Origin: Chitinophagaceae bacterium PMP191F
Lineage (GTDB): Bacteria > Bacteroidota > Bacteroidia > Chitinophagales > Chitinophagaceae
NCBI GenBank assembly: GCA_001302245.1
Contig: LGYU01000022.1
Span: forward strand, 109,144 to 173,143
DNA length: 64,000 nt
Direction of reading: 5' to 3'
The notes below the pieces were generated by a model. That model did no database searches, was not told where the DNA came from, and was given only the letters and a program-made list of their open reading frames with translations. A program made the position numbers and the translations under genes. Positions 9,663-18,347 of the stretch are shown piece by piece. Position 1 is the stretch's first letter. Each line of letters opens with the position of its first letter.

Positions 9663-9685
9663 CTCATTGAACGGCTTTGATAGGA

Positions 9686-12133
9686 CTATTTCAGTTTCAA
9701 TACCTGTTTGATCACAGACGTGGTATTGCCTTTTATTTCGAGTATATACATACCTCCCGGTAATTTACTTACATCAGAAAGATTGATGTTGTTGGTACCT
9801 GCACCACCGGTTGTGTAATACGTTTTTACTACACGGCCGGATTGATCGAACATGCGGATAACAAGGTTTTCTTCAGCCGCAAGCTGGTAAGAAACATTGA
9901 TTTGGCTGGTAAACGGATTGGGAGTTGTTTTAACCTGGTTATCACCTATGTCGCCACGTAATACAATAACACGGCTGAGTGTTGACTGGCCATCTACATC
10001 TACTTGTTTCAGGCGATAATGGTTGATTGCAGCAGTTGCATTTTCATCAGTGAAATTGTATGCATTGGTTACACCACCCAGCCCGCTGACAGTACCGATC
10101 TTGGTAAAGTGTGTGCCATCAGTACTTTTCTCTACTTCAAACTGTTTGTTATTTACTTCGTTGGTGGTAGTCCAGGTAAGATATGCCTTACCCTTATTCA
10201 AACGACCTTTGAATGAAGTAAGTGTTACCGGTGTAACTGTGAATTTAAAGTTTCCGCCAAACTCTGAGGTACTGCCGGCGCCAGTAGTGTTTACATAAGC
10301 CACTGCTACAATATTGGTACCGCCGGTAATGCTTACCGGTAATGAACTTGTGGGAACTGTAAAACTGAATTTATTTTCTGTAATGGTACCGGCAAACCCA
10401 GTGCCTTCGTCTGCTCCATTATAAGTACCGACATCTGTTGCATCATCCGTTACAGTGCCCAGCGTGGCATTATCCTGTCCGCGGAACAGCAGGATTTGGC
10501 CTTGTCCAAAGGTTTTGGTAAAACCGGGTTGCAGGGGGTGAGGCCCTGCGTCTGCCACGAAAAATTCAACCACTGTGTTGGGACGCGAAAAACCGGTAAT
10601 GGTAAGATGAGTGTTTGTCCCATCCATAGATACAGAAGTGATCACGGGAGCATTCAGCTTTTCATTGGCTTTGCCTGCACCACTGCCATTGTCGTTGGAA
10701 GAAATACCGTCATCACCCAGGTCAATGCCCAGCAATGTATTTTGAAAAATAGAGTTGGAAGCAATTTTGTTGCCTGTACAGGTAGCACCGTTTATGGGGT
10801 TGCGTATAACAACGCCGTTCTGGTTATGGGCAATCAGGTTGACCATGCCTGCATGATTAGGCTTTGCATAATCAACACCTATAATGTTATTGTTGGCTCC
10901 GAACGATCCGAAACTGGCATAGATCAGTATGCCTGCATTGGCATTGCCAGCTACCAGCGCGCCATCATCACTGGTGCCTATTGCATTACCGGCCACAATA
11001 TTATCAGAAGCATTTGCTTCAAAACCATAAAAATATTCGGATGATATTATAATGCCATAACCATCGTTATAACCAATAATGTTCATTTCCTGGTAGTCAG
11101 ATGTACCGTCGCCATTGGTTCCGATTACATTTTCTGAGCTGCCTAATAAATGAATACCATTGCCTTGGTTGCCTGCTGCATTCCAGTTAATATCAAGACC
11201 AATATTGTTGCCGGCAATGGTGTTTTGTTTTGACTGACCGATTACAATGCCATTACTATCATTGTTACAGATATAATTGATCTCTACATCATCAGACTGG
11301 TTATCTCCATCGGTACCAATAACGTTATTGTCCGCACCTACAGTCAGCAAAATGCCAAAACGTTTGTTGCCAAAAGCTGCACCGCCTCCACCATTCTTAT
11401 TTAACCCGATGAAGTTGCCCGCAACTTTTGAGCTGATGGTTTTCCATAATATGATACCGTCGCCATTATAACCGGAACCATCGCCTTTACTGCCACATAT
11501 CAGGTTCCCTTCGTTAATATCGTCGGTGCCATTACCATCAGTACCGATAATGATATTGGCGTTGATGTCGAAATAGTTCACATTGGAAGCTATACCGCCC
11601 AGCTTGTTGCCAATACCGGTGGTCATACCGGTATTATCAGTACCGATATAGTTGCCCCATATAAAGATATTATTATATACCAGTACAGGTTTAGCGCCAC
11701 CGGAAGGACTGATGCGGATGGCATAGCCGGGTGAATTGTAAATTGCCAGACCTGCAATCGTAACATCACTACTTAAAATGGTAAAAATATCACCGGAACC
11801 AATGCCTGCACCATTGATATTGATCAGGATGGTTCTGGAAGCAATAGGGCCGGGCGTAGTGCCTGCCTGTAAGTAACCATTGATCTCAAGCTGATCGTAA
11901 ATAGCGGGTAATGGTGATGTAAGATTGATAGTAGAAACACCGGCAGGTAATGAAAACGTGATCCTGTCGGCACCCGAATTCAGATTAGCCTGATCAATTG
12001 CGTCGGCCAGTGAGCCGGCTCCTGAATTGTTGGTGTTGGTAACTGTAAAGTCTGTTGCTGATGCATGCTGCATGATAATACTACATAAAAAAGCAGCAGA
12101 GATCCTGAGCAGGTTCTTGTAAAATTGTGGCAT
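9686..12133 (-). CDS. Secreted right-handed beta-helix surface protein with T9SS type A sorting domain
   Basis: The protein has 815 residues. It has an N-terminal signal peptide (hydrophobic LLRISAAFLCSIIM, then ASATD). Next comes a segment typical of parallel beta-helix adhesins (TNTNNSGAGSLADAI). A long run of N/G/I-rich rungs follows, with recurring NVIGTDGDG-type turns at about residues 150-480, then a Fn3-like beta region. The last 80 residues are a T9SS type A sorting domain (PNPFTSQINVSY, then GGMYILEI and a KQVLKLK end). It would be exported through the Sec and type IX systems and anchored or released at the surface. Beta-helix proteins of this sort often bind or cleave polysaccharides, but I see no catalytic motif. 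It is monocistronic and ends against the shared terminator at 9633-9662. Confidence 0.85.
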   Translation of the reverse strand: MPQFYKNLLRISAAFLCSIIMQHASATDFTVTNTNNSGAGSLADAIDQANLNSGADRITFSLPAGVSTINLTSPLPAIYDQLEINGYLQAGTTPGPIASRTILININGAGIGSGDIFTILSSDVTIAGLAIYNSPGYAIRISPSGGAKPVLVYNNIFIWGNYIGTDNTGMTTGIGNKLGGIASNVNYFDINANIIIGTDGNGTDDINEGNLICGSKGDGSGYNGDGIILWKTISSKVAGNFIGLNKNGGGGAAFGNKRFGILLTVGADNNVIGTDGDNQSDDVEINYICNNDSNGIVIGQSKQNTIAGNNIGLDINWNAAGNQGNGIHLLGSSENVIGTNGDGTSDYQEMNIIGYNDGYGIIISSEYFYGFEANASDNIVAGNAIGTSDDGALVAGNANAGILIYASFGSFGANNNIIGVDYAKPNHAGMVNLIAHNQNGVVIRNPINGATCTGNKIASNSIFQNTLLGIDLGDDGISSNDNGSGAGKANEKLNAPVITSVSMDGTNTHLTITGFSRPNTVVEFFVADAGPHPLQPGFTKTFGQGQILLFRGQDNATLGTVTDDATDVGTYNGADEGTGFAGTITENKFSFTVPTSSLPVSITGGTNIVAVAYVNTTGAGSTSEFGGNFKFTVTPVTLTSFKGRLNKGKAYLTWTTTNEVNNKQFEVEKSTDGTHFTKIGTVSGLGGVTNAYNFTDENATAAINHYRLKQVDVDGQSTLSRVIVLRGDIGDNQVKTTPNPFTSQINVSYQLAAEENLVIRMFDQSGRVVKTYYTTGGAGTNNINLSDVSKLPGGMYILEIKGNTTSVIKQVLKLK

Positions 12134-12659
12134 ACAACCAGGTTTTTTTTGGGAGTTCAGAGATGAATTACAGCGGATGCGGATTCTGTTGGCTTTTCCG
12201 GAAGGAGATGAGGATCTATTAATTATGTACTAAAAATAAATACCTTCCATTAAATAAGCAACGCTTATTTTATTTTTTCCGAAAAGTTTATTGAAACAGT
12301 GTCCGGACTGGCCCTGAATATGCTTGTTCTGTATGGCTTCAGAACAGTATATACCTGGTGTGTGTAGTGTTGAATCATAGGATATAAATTTGAGCAAAGA
12401 AAAAAGACTGCTTCCACACAAAAAATAGGTGAAAAATATTAGCTAAGCGCTATTGTACAAACACTGTAAAACTTCATAGCAGCCACTGTAAAATCCGATG
12501 CAGAATATACGATGCTTATAAGGCTGTATCAACGGATGATAGCGATAGAAATATTGCTATCCCTTAGCTTATAATGGCTCATTATCGGCCATATTATAGC
12601 CAACTGTAATGTATGATGATTGTGTAGGAGAAACATTATGCGTGAAAACGCATAGCTCA
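12134..12659. other. Non-coding gap upstream of the beta-helix gene
   Basis: This AT-rich 526-bp gap contains no supported gene. A 63-codon frame on the minus strand (12230-12421) lacks any family feature. A 7-bp stem with a GAAA loop (TATGCGT 12637-12643, ACGCATA 12648-12654) follows the stop of the Nnr gene and may be a weak terminator, but it has no T-run. The gap must hold the promoter of the beta-helix gene; I could not place it with confidence. Confidence 0.4.
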
Positions 12660-14165
12660 TCAGGCTGTCATCACCTGCAGAAAGGCTTTACCCAGGTAGT
12701 CTGTAATGTCTGAAGCAATCATTGCTTCCTGTGAGAGTGCTGTTGCTGCAAGATCACCTGCCAGTCCGTGTAAAAATACACCGGCAATAGCGGCCTGTTC
12801 TGCTACATAACCCTGCGCCAGCAATCCTGTGATGATCCCGGTCAATACATCGCCACTGCCGCCGGTAGCCATGCCTGCATTACCAGTACTGTTGAACCAG
12901 GTTTTTCCACCAGGGGTAATGATAGCTGTATAATGACCTTTTAGTACAATGACAATGTTTAGGGCGGCAGCCTGTTGCTGTGCCAGCGTCAGTTTTTCAA
13001 AATCATTGGTAGCAGGGCCAAACAGTCTTTCAAATTCGCGCACATGCGGTGTGAGGATAGTACCTGCAGGTAAGTGCTGCAACAGGTCTTTGTTAACAGA
13101 TAGTACATTCAATGCATCAGCATCTATCACCAGGTTGCTGGTTTCTGTAAATACTTTTTCCAGCAAGACGGCATGTGTATTGTATTGACCCAATCCCGGT
13201 CCGATGCCCACTGCATTGTATGATGTAAGCGCCGGTAGTGTTTGCAGGTACTCAACATTTGTTGCGGCTGTATGGCACATGGCTTCGGGTACTGTAGACT
13301 GTAGTATAATATAACCCACGGATGGAATGTGACAGGTCAGTTTTCCGGTGCCGCTGCGTAAGCAGGCTTTGGCACTTAGTATAGCAGCGCCCATCATGCC
13401 TTTGCTGCCGGCAATTAACGCTGCATGTCCGTAGTTTCCTTTATGTGCAAAACGGTTGCGTGGACGTAATATAGAACGGATCAATGGTTGATCCGTCATT
13501 TCATACGGCATGTGCAGGGTGTTAATGAAATCTGGGTGAAGACCAATCGGCAGGATATGCAGGTTGCCGGTATTGGCGGCATTTTCCGGTAGCAGAAATG
13601 CCAGCTTGTAACATTGAAAACTGACAGTATGTGTAGCCCTGACCACTGTATTGCCGCGTGAACTCTTATCGGTATACAATCCGCTCGGAATATCCACGGC
13701 AATAACTTCGCAACCTGACTGGTTGATATGTTGTATCACTGCAGCGGTTAAACCTTCTGCAGGCCTGTTCAATCCTGTACCCAGTAAGGCATCGATCGCT
13801 ATTTCACCAGGCACCAGCGGATGCAGGTTTTCTTCTGTGCTGATGAACCGGATGGTGACACTGGTTTCGTGCAAACGGGCCAGGTTTACCTGGAAATCGC
13901 CGGTGCCTTTGTGCCCGAATTCCAATATGTTTACTGTAACTATATGACCGCTCAATGCCAGCAGGCGTGCTATTACCAGTCCATCGCCGCCGTTGTTGCC
14001 TTTACCGCAGAAAACGGTAAAAGACCTGCCCCTATATCCGTGCAATAAAAGCCAGTTGTAAAAAGCTGAAGCGGCTCTTTCCATCAGGTCAACCGATGTT
14101 ACCGGTTCATGTTGAATAGTAAATTCATCCCAGGCGCGCACCTGTTCCGCTACAAGAATTTGCAT
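12660..14165 (-). CDS. nnr: Bifunctional NAD(P)H-hydrate epimerase / ADP-dependent NAD(P)H-hydrate dehydratase
   Basis: The protein has 501 residues, the normal length for the fused enzyme. The N-terminal YjeF_N epimerase domain (1 to about 215) shows GKGNNGGDGLVIAR and the DALLGTGLNRP motif. The C-terminal ribokinase-like dehydratase domain (about 230-495) shows HKGNYGHAALIAGSKGMMGA and ATGGSGDVLTGIITGLL. The pair repairs damaged, hydrated NADH and NADPH in the cytoplasm. The gene lies 12 bp downstream of the serine hydrolase on the same strand, so the two are probably co-transcribed, although no functional link is evident. Confidence 0.95.
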   Translation of the reverse strand: MQILVAEQVRAWDEFTIQHEPVTSVDLMERAASAFYNWLLLHGYRGRSFTVFCGKGNNGGDGLVIARLLALSGHIVTVNILEFGHKGTGDFQVNLARLHETSVTIRFISTEENLHPLVPGEIAIDALLGTGLNRPAEGLTAAVIQHINQSGCEVIAVDIPSGLYTDKSSRGNTVVRATHTVSFQCYKLAFLLPENAANTGNLHILPIGLHPDFINTLHMPYEMTDQPLIRSILRPRNRFAHKGNYGHAALIAGSKGMMGAAILSAKACLRSGTGKLTCHIPSVGYIILQSTVPEAMCHTAATNVEYLQTLPALTSYNAVGIGPGLGQYNTHAVLLEKVFTETSNLVIDADALNVLSVNKDLLQHLPAGTILTPHVREFERLFGPATNDFEKLTLAQQQAAALNIVIVLKGHYTAIITPGGKTWFNSTGNAGMATGGSGDVLTGIITGLLAQGYVAEQAAIAGVFLHGLAGDLAATALSQEAMIASDITDYLGKAFLQVMTA

Positions 14166-14177
14166 ACGGAAATTTAC

Positions 14178-15503
14178 CTACTTTTTGGGAGTAACAGCAG
14201 TGCGGGCACGTTTCTTTTTATGGACAACAGCATGACGTTTGGAAGTAGTGGTGCGACGTACCGTATGTTTTACAGGTTTAGGCGTTGCTGCAGCTACGGG
14301 AGCAGGAGTTGTACTGTTTACTACGCCTTCGTTGTCTGGTTCCTCTTCAAAGCTGCCCCCCTGCATATAATCGCCAAAAATATCGGCCATGGTTTTGATG
14401 GCGTATATTTTCTGGCAATCGTTATTGCTGAGGCCAATGATGGTCACATCTTCATCGGGTAAACGGTAGAATGCTGCACGGTTACCATGCCACCAGCCAT
14501 TGTGATAAATGATTTTCTTACCGTTCTTCAGGTTGTACATTCTCCAGCCCAGGCCATAATTTTTGATGCCGGGTTTTTCGTTGCTGTAACCTCTATAAGC
14601 CGCTTCCAGCGTAGCAGGAGTGAACAGGCTGTCAGAACGCAGTGCCTGATCCCATTTCAGCAGGTCCTGGGGGGTGCTGTAAATATTTTTATCGCCGTAT
14701 ACCATGTCCAGGAACTCAAATTTATAAGGACGGCCACTGGTGTAATAAGAATGCAGGTAGGTAGCAGAATCTGCTGCTGTAAACACATAGCTATTGTTCA
14801 TGTGCAGCGGCTCAAAAAAAGTATGCTGCATAAAATCATGATAGGAAAGACCGCTTACTTTTTCAATGATCAGCGCCAGCAACGCAAAGTTGGTATTGGA
14901 ATAGCTGAAAGCACGATCAGCTCTGTTAACCGGAAGTGTTTTGGTATGTGAAATGATAAAATCCAGCACATCCTGGTTACTCACCATTTTACGCCTGTTC
15001 CATCCCATAGAAGCCATATAGTGATCGTACTTGGGCAAGCCGCTGCGATGGTTCAGTAATAGTTTTACCGTAATAGCAGGATAAGGAAACCCTGGCAGGT
15101 AAGTACTTACAGGGCTGTCTATGTTCAGTTTCCCGTCCTGCCACAGTTTCAGAATACCCATGGCAGTAAAGGTTTTGGAAGTAGAAGCAAGATGAAAGGG
15201 GGTAGTGGCGGTAATGGAATCTTTTTTTATCCTTGGGTTATCATACCCCATATATTCCTGGTAAATGATCTGCCCGTTCTTGGCAACCAGTACGCTGCCA
15301 TTCAAGCGGCCGTTACCGAACATAGAGTCTATAAAACCCTTTACACGTTCAGCATACACGTTCTTTTCACCAGCAGGAACCCGCGCACCGGCAGCAGACA
15401 GGGTAGCCTGCACAGTAACGGGTACAGAATCTTTCACTTTACTATTTCCATCGCCACAGCCTATCAGTAAAAATGGTGCAATCCAAAGCATGTTTTTCAA
15501 CAA
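14178..15503 (-). CDS. Serine hydrolase, beta-lactamase class C/penicillin-binding protein family, lipoprotein
   Basis: The protein has 441 residues. A lipoprotein signal is visible (hydrophobic stretch ending LLIGC, Cys at about 16), so it is expected to sit in the periplasm or outer membrane. Catalytic motifs of the family are present: S107-T-S-K110 (SxxK), Y201-S-N203 (YxN) and H334-N-G336 (HxG in place of KTG). Substrates could be D-Ala peptides, esters or a beta-lactam; the motifs do not decide. After the catalytic domain there is an Ala/Pro/Val linker and a strongly basic tail of about 30 residues rich in Lys, Arg and Thr, unusual for the family. It is the first gene of a pair with nnr; a possible -7 element lies at 15531-15538. 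Confidence 0.85.
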   Translation of the reverse strand: MLKNMLWIAPFLLIGCGDGNSKVKDSVPVTVQATLSAAGARVPAGEKNVYAERVKGFIDSMFGNGRLNGSVLVAKNGQIIYQEYMGYDNPRIKKDSITATTPFHLASTSKTFTAMGILKLWQDGKLNIDSPVSTYLPGFPYPAITVKLLLNHRSGLPKYDHYMASMGWNRRKMVSNQDVLDFIISHTKTLPVNRADRAFSYSNTNFALLALIIEKVSGLSYHDFMQHTFFEPLHMNNSYVFTAADSATYLHSYYTSGRPYKFEFLDMVYGDKNIYSTPQDLLKWDQALRSDSLFTPATLEAAYRGYSNEKPGIKNYGLGWRMYNLKNGKKIIYHNGWWHGNRAAFYRLPDEDVTIIGLSNNDCQKIYAIKTMADIFGDYMQGGSFEEEPDNEGVVNSTTPAPVAAATPKPVKHTVRRTTTSKRHAVVHKKKRARTAVTPKK

Positions 15504-15530
15504 GAGTACTTTTTCGGGTTAGTAATCGGG

Positions 15531-15538
15531 CAAATTTA
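15531..15538 (-). promoter_or_regulatory. Putative Bacteroidota -7 element for the serine hydrolase gene
   Basis: On the minus strand this reads TAAATTTG, matching TAnnTTTG, 28 bp upstream of the ATG at 15503. No clear -33 TTG is placed at the usual distance, so it is only suggestive. Confidence 0.35.
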
Positions 15539-15648
15539 CGGCAAACACACTTCAGTCAGAACGCCACAATACGTTTTTCCGTTTCAATTTTATGAGACAT
15601 ATTTGCAGTTCTTGCAACACACTAACGTAAAAGTCGGGGGATTTATAT

Positions 15649-16887
15649 ATGAGCGATAAAAAAAATACGAGTTATCCCAAGGAAAAGATCAATATTCTTC
15701 TGCTAGAGAACATCAGTGACAAGGCCGTAAAATTTTTTCAGGACGCTGGTTATGCAAATGTTAAAAAGATCGGCGGTGCCTTATCTGAAGACGATTTGGT
15801 ACGCGCTGTAAAAGACGTACACTTGCTGGGCATCCGTTCCAAAACCCAGATCACGGCCCGCGTACTGGAGGCTGCCAAAAAGCTACAAGCCATCGGTTGT
15901 TTCTGTATCGGTGTAAACCAGGTTGACCTGAAAAGTGCCACACAGCATGGGGTGACCGTATTTAATGCTCCTTATTCCAATACCCGTTCTGTAGCAGAAC
16001 TGGTAATCGGCTTATCTGTAATGCTGATCCGCCGTATTCCTGACAAAAATAAAGCTGCCCACAATGGGGTGTGGTTAAAAGAAGCCAAGGGCAGTTATGA
16101 ACTGCGTGGCAAAACATTTGGCATCATTGGCTATGGTAATATCGGTACCCAGGTAAGCATTATGGCCGAAGCACTGGGCATGAAAGTGATCTATTACGAC
16201 GTGGTGACCAAACTGCCACTGGGCAACGCCTCAGCCCGCAAAACACTGAAAGAAGTGGTAAGTCAGGCCGATATTGTGAGCCTGCATGTACCCGAAACCA
16301 ATGCTACCAAAAATCTTATCAATAAAAACGTACTGAAGAACTTCAAAAAAGGTTCTATCCTGATCAACTATGCAAGGGGTGAAGTGGTAGATCTGGATGC
16401 ATTGAGTAAGAGTATTACAGATGGGCAGATCGCTGGTGCAGCCATCGATGTATTTCCGTGGGAGCCTGAAAAGAACGGTGATAAATTCACCTCACCATTG
16501 CAGAACCTGCCCAATGTGATTCTTACCCCGCACATTGGTGGTTCAACAGAGGAAGCGCAGGAAAATATTGGTGAAGACGTGAGCAATAAGCTGTTCCGTT
16601 TCCTGGAAATGGGCGCTACTACCGGTTCACATACCGTACCATCGTTAAGCCTGCCTCCGCAGGAAGGTACCCACCGTATTCTGCATGTTCATAAAAATGT
16701 GCCCGGCGTATTGTCGGCCATCAATACACAATTGTCCAAAAACAATATCAATATCCTGGCGCAGTATCTGAAAACCAATGATGAAATTGGCTATGTGGTG
16801 CTGGATGTTGACAGAAAATTGTCTGAAACTGCATTCCGCCTGTTAAAGGAAGTGAAAGACACGATTAAAGTACGCTTGTTGTATTAA
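15649..16887 (+). CDS. serA: D-3-phosphoglycerate dehydrogenase
   Basis: The protein has 412 residues, the size of the short E. coli-type enzyme. It catalyses the first step of serine synthesis, oxidising 3-phosphoglycerate with NAD+. The Rossmann motif GYGNIGTQ appears at about residue 160. The substrate/catalytic signatures are YARGEVVDLDAL (Arg) and LTPHIGGSTEEAQENIG (His). The last 80 residues form an ACT domain (NINILAQYLKTNDEIGYVV), which in this family binds serine for feedback inhibition. The gene stands alone, with about 130 bp to the next gene. Confidence 0.95.
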   Translation: MSDKKNTSYPKEKINILLLENISDKAVKFFQDAGYANVKKIGGALSEDDLVRAVKDVHLLGIRSKTQITARVLEAAKKLQAIGCFCIGVNQVDLKSATQHGVTVFNAPYSNTRSVAELVIGLSVMLIRRIPDKNKAAHNGVWLKEAKGSYELRGKTFGIIGYGNIGTQVSIMAEALGMKVIYYDVVTKLPLGNASARKTLKEVVSQADIVSLHVPETNATKNLINKNVLKNFKKGSILINYARGEVVDLDALSKSITDGQIAGAAIDVFPWEPEKNGDKFTSPLQNLPNVILTPHIGGSTEEAQENIGEDVSNKLFRFLEMGATTGSHTVPSLSLPPQEGTHRILHVHKNVPGVLSAINTQLSKNNINILAQYLKTNDEIGYVVLDVDRKLSETAFRLLKEVKDTIKVRLLY

Positions 16888-17022
16888 CCACCCTACAGAT
16901 AACTGAAATGGGTTTCCCACAGTAAATACTTGGCATTTCGTAGGGTGCGTTCTATATTAGTGGAAATATTCATCCCTGAAAAACGGGGAGATAAGGATGA
17001 TTAGCAGCTCAAAAGTGTGTGC

Positions 17023-18345
17023 ATGACAAACGAAACCATTAAAAATCTGCAGGAAGCGCTGATAGTGTCACCCGACAATATCCCGCTGCGATTGCACCTG
17101 GCAGATATTATGACCCAGGAAAGAATGTATGCTGAAGCAGCAGAACAATACCGTGAAGTGCTGAACCGCAATTATGGTAATACCAAAGCAAAGATCGGAC
17201 TGGCAGAAGCATACTATTATCTGCAGAAATATTCCGCAGCGATTGTTATTTATGAAGAATTGCAACACCAGTTGCCGCCCGATTCCATGGTGTTATTCAC
17301 CCGCTGTCTGATACGGGAAAACTCATTGCAACAGGCCGTGGAAATATACCAGCGTGTTATTGCACTGAATCCTGGTTTCAGGGACGAAGAAATTGATGCT
17401 AAACTGCGTATGCCCGGTGCCGGTATACAGACCGATGAAGGCTCTGTTGATGCTGATATCATGTCCGACAACGATATCTTTATGGAAAAGCCTACTATCA
17501 ACTTCGATAGTGTGGGTGGCATGCAGCGTATTAAAGAAGAGATATCCATCAAAATTATACAGCCTCTTAAAAATCCCGATCTGTACAAGGCATTTGGTAA
17601 AAAAGCCGGTGGCGGTATTTTACTGTATGGCCCTCCGGGTTGTGGTAAAACCTATATAGCAAGGGCTACCGCGGGCGAGATCAATGCACGCTTTATCAGT
17701 ATCGGTTTACACGATATACTGGATATGTGGGTAGGCAACAGCGAAAAGAACCTGCATGGTATTTTTGAAATAGCCCGTCAGCACGCACCCTGTGTGTTGT
17801 TTTTTGATGAAGTGGATGCTATCGGTGCCAGCCGCAGCGATCTGAGGCAGTCTGCCATGCGGCATGTCATCAATCAGTTCCTGGCCGAAATGGATGGAGT
17901 AGGAGCCAGTAATGACGGTGTACTGATACTGGCTGCAACCAATGCTCCGTGGAGTGTAGATCCTGCATTCCGCAGACCGGGACGTTTTGACCGGGTAATC
18001 TTTGTAGAACCACCTGATGAAAGCGCCCGTGAAGAGATATTGCGCGGTATGCTGCACGATAAACCGGTAAAAGATATTGATACACGTAAAATAGCCCGCG
18101 AAACACCTGATTATTCCGGTGCCGATCTGAAAGCGCTGGTAGATATTGCAGTGGAAGAAAAACTGCGCGAATCAATGAGTACCGGAAGCCTGCAGTATAT
18201 CACTACCAAAGACCTGCAAAAAGCGGTTAAACAACACAAACCTACCACCCTGGAATGGTTTTCATCGGCCCGTAATTACGCACTGTATGCCAATGAATCA
18301 GGTTTGTACGACGATATCCTGAAATTTCTCAAGATTAAAAAATAA
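17023..18345 (+). CDS. TPR-AAA+ ATPase (CDC48/FtsH-type AAA module with N-terminal tetratricopeptide repeats)
   Basis: The ATG at 17023 is preferred over the GTG two codons upstream. Residues 1 to about 115 are TPR-like helices (LRLHLADI, AEAAEQYREVL, AKIGLAEAYYYLQKY). The AAA+ domain follows, with Walker A GPPGCGKT at 203-210, Walker B LFFDEVDAIG with D262/E263, and a full second region of homology (ATNAPWSVDPAFRRPGRFD) with both Arg fingers. A small C-terminal helical lid and a short extra tail complete it. Such enzymes remodel or unfold proteins; the TPRs probably recognise a partner. The next gene, another TPR protein with membrane segments, starts 2 bp after this stop, so coupling is likely. 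No substrate can be named. Confidence 0.85.
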   Translation: MTNETIKNLQEALIVSPDNIPLRLHLADIMTQERMYAEAAEQYREVLNRNYGNTKAKIGLAEAYYYLQKYSAAIVIYEELQHQLPPDSMVLFTRCLIRENSLQQAVEIYQRVIALNPGFRDEEIDAKLRMPGAGIQTDEGSVDADIMSDNDIFMEKPTINFDSVGGMQRIKEEISIKIIQPLKNPDLYKAFGKKAGGGILLYGPPGCGKTYIARATAGEINARFISIGLHDILDMWVGNSEKNLHGIFEIARQHAPCVLFFDEVDAIGASRSDLRQSAMRHVINQFLAEMDGVGASNDGVLILAATNAPWSVDPAFRRPGRFDRVIFVEPPDESAREEILRGMLHDKPVKDIDTRKIARETPDYSGADLKALVDIAVEEKLRESMSTGSLQYITTKDLQKAVKQHKPTTLEWFSSARNYALYANESGLYDDILKFLKIKK

Positions 18346-18347
18346 CC

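Noticed and set aside
10496..11044. Plus-strand open frame of 182 codons
   Set aside because: Antisense to the beta-helix gene; its apparent repeats mirror those of the real gene.
9686..12133. Possible pectate-lyase-type enzyme because of the beta-helix rungs
   Set aside because: No catalytic Asp/Arg cluster or calcium motif of pectate lyases was seen; called a beta-helix surface protein only.
12230..12421. 63-codon minus-strand frame in the gap upstream of the beta-helix gene
   Set aside because: No family motif, no ribosome-site or promoter support, and an unlikely composition.
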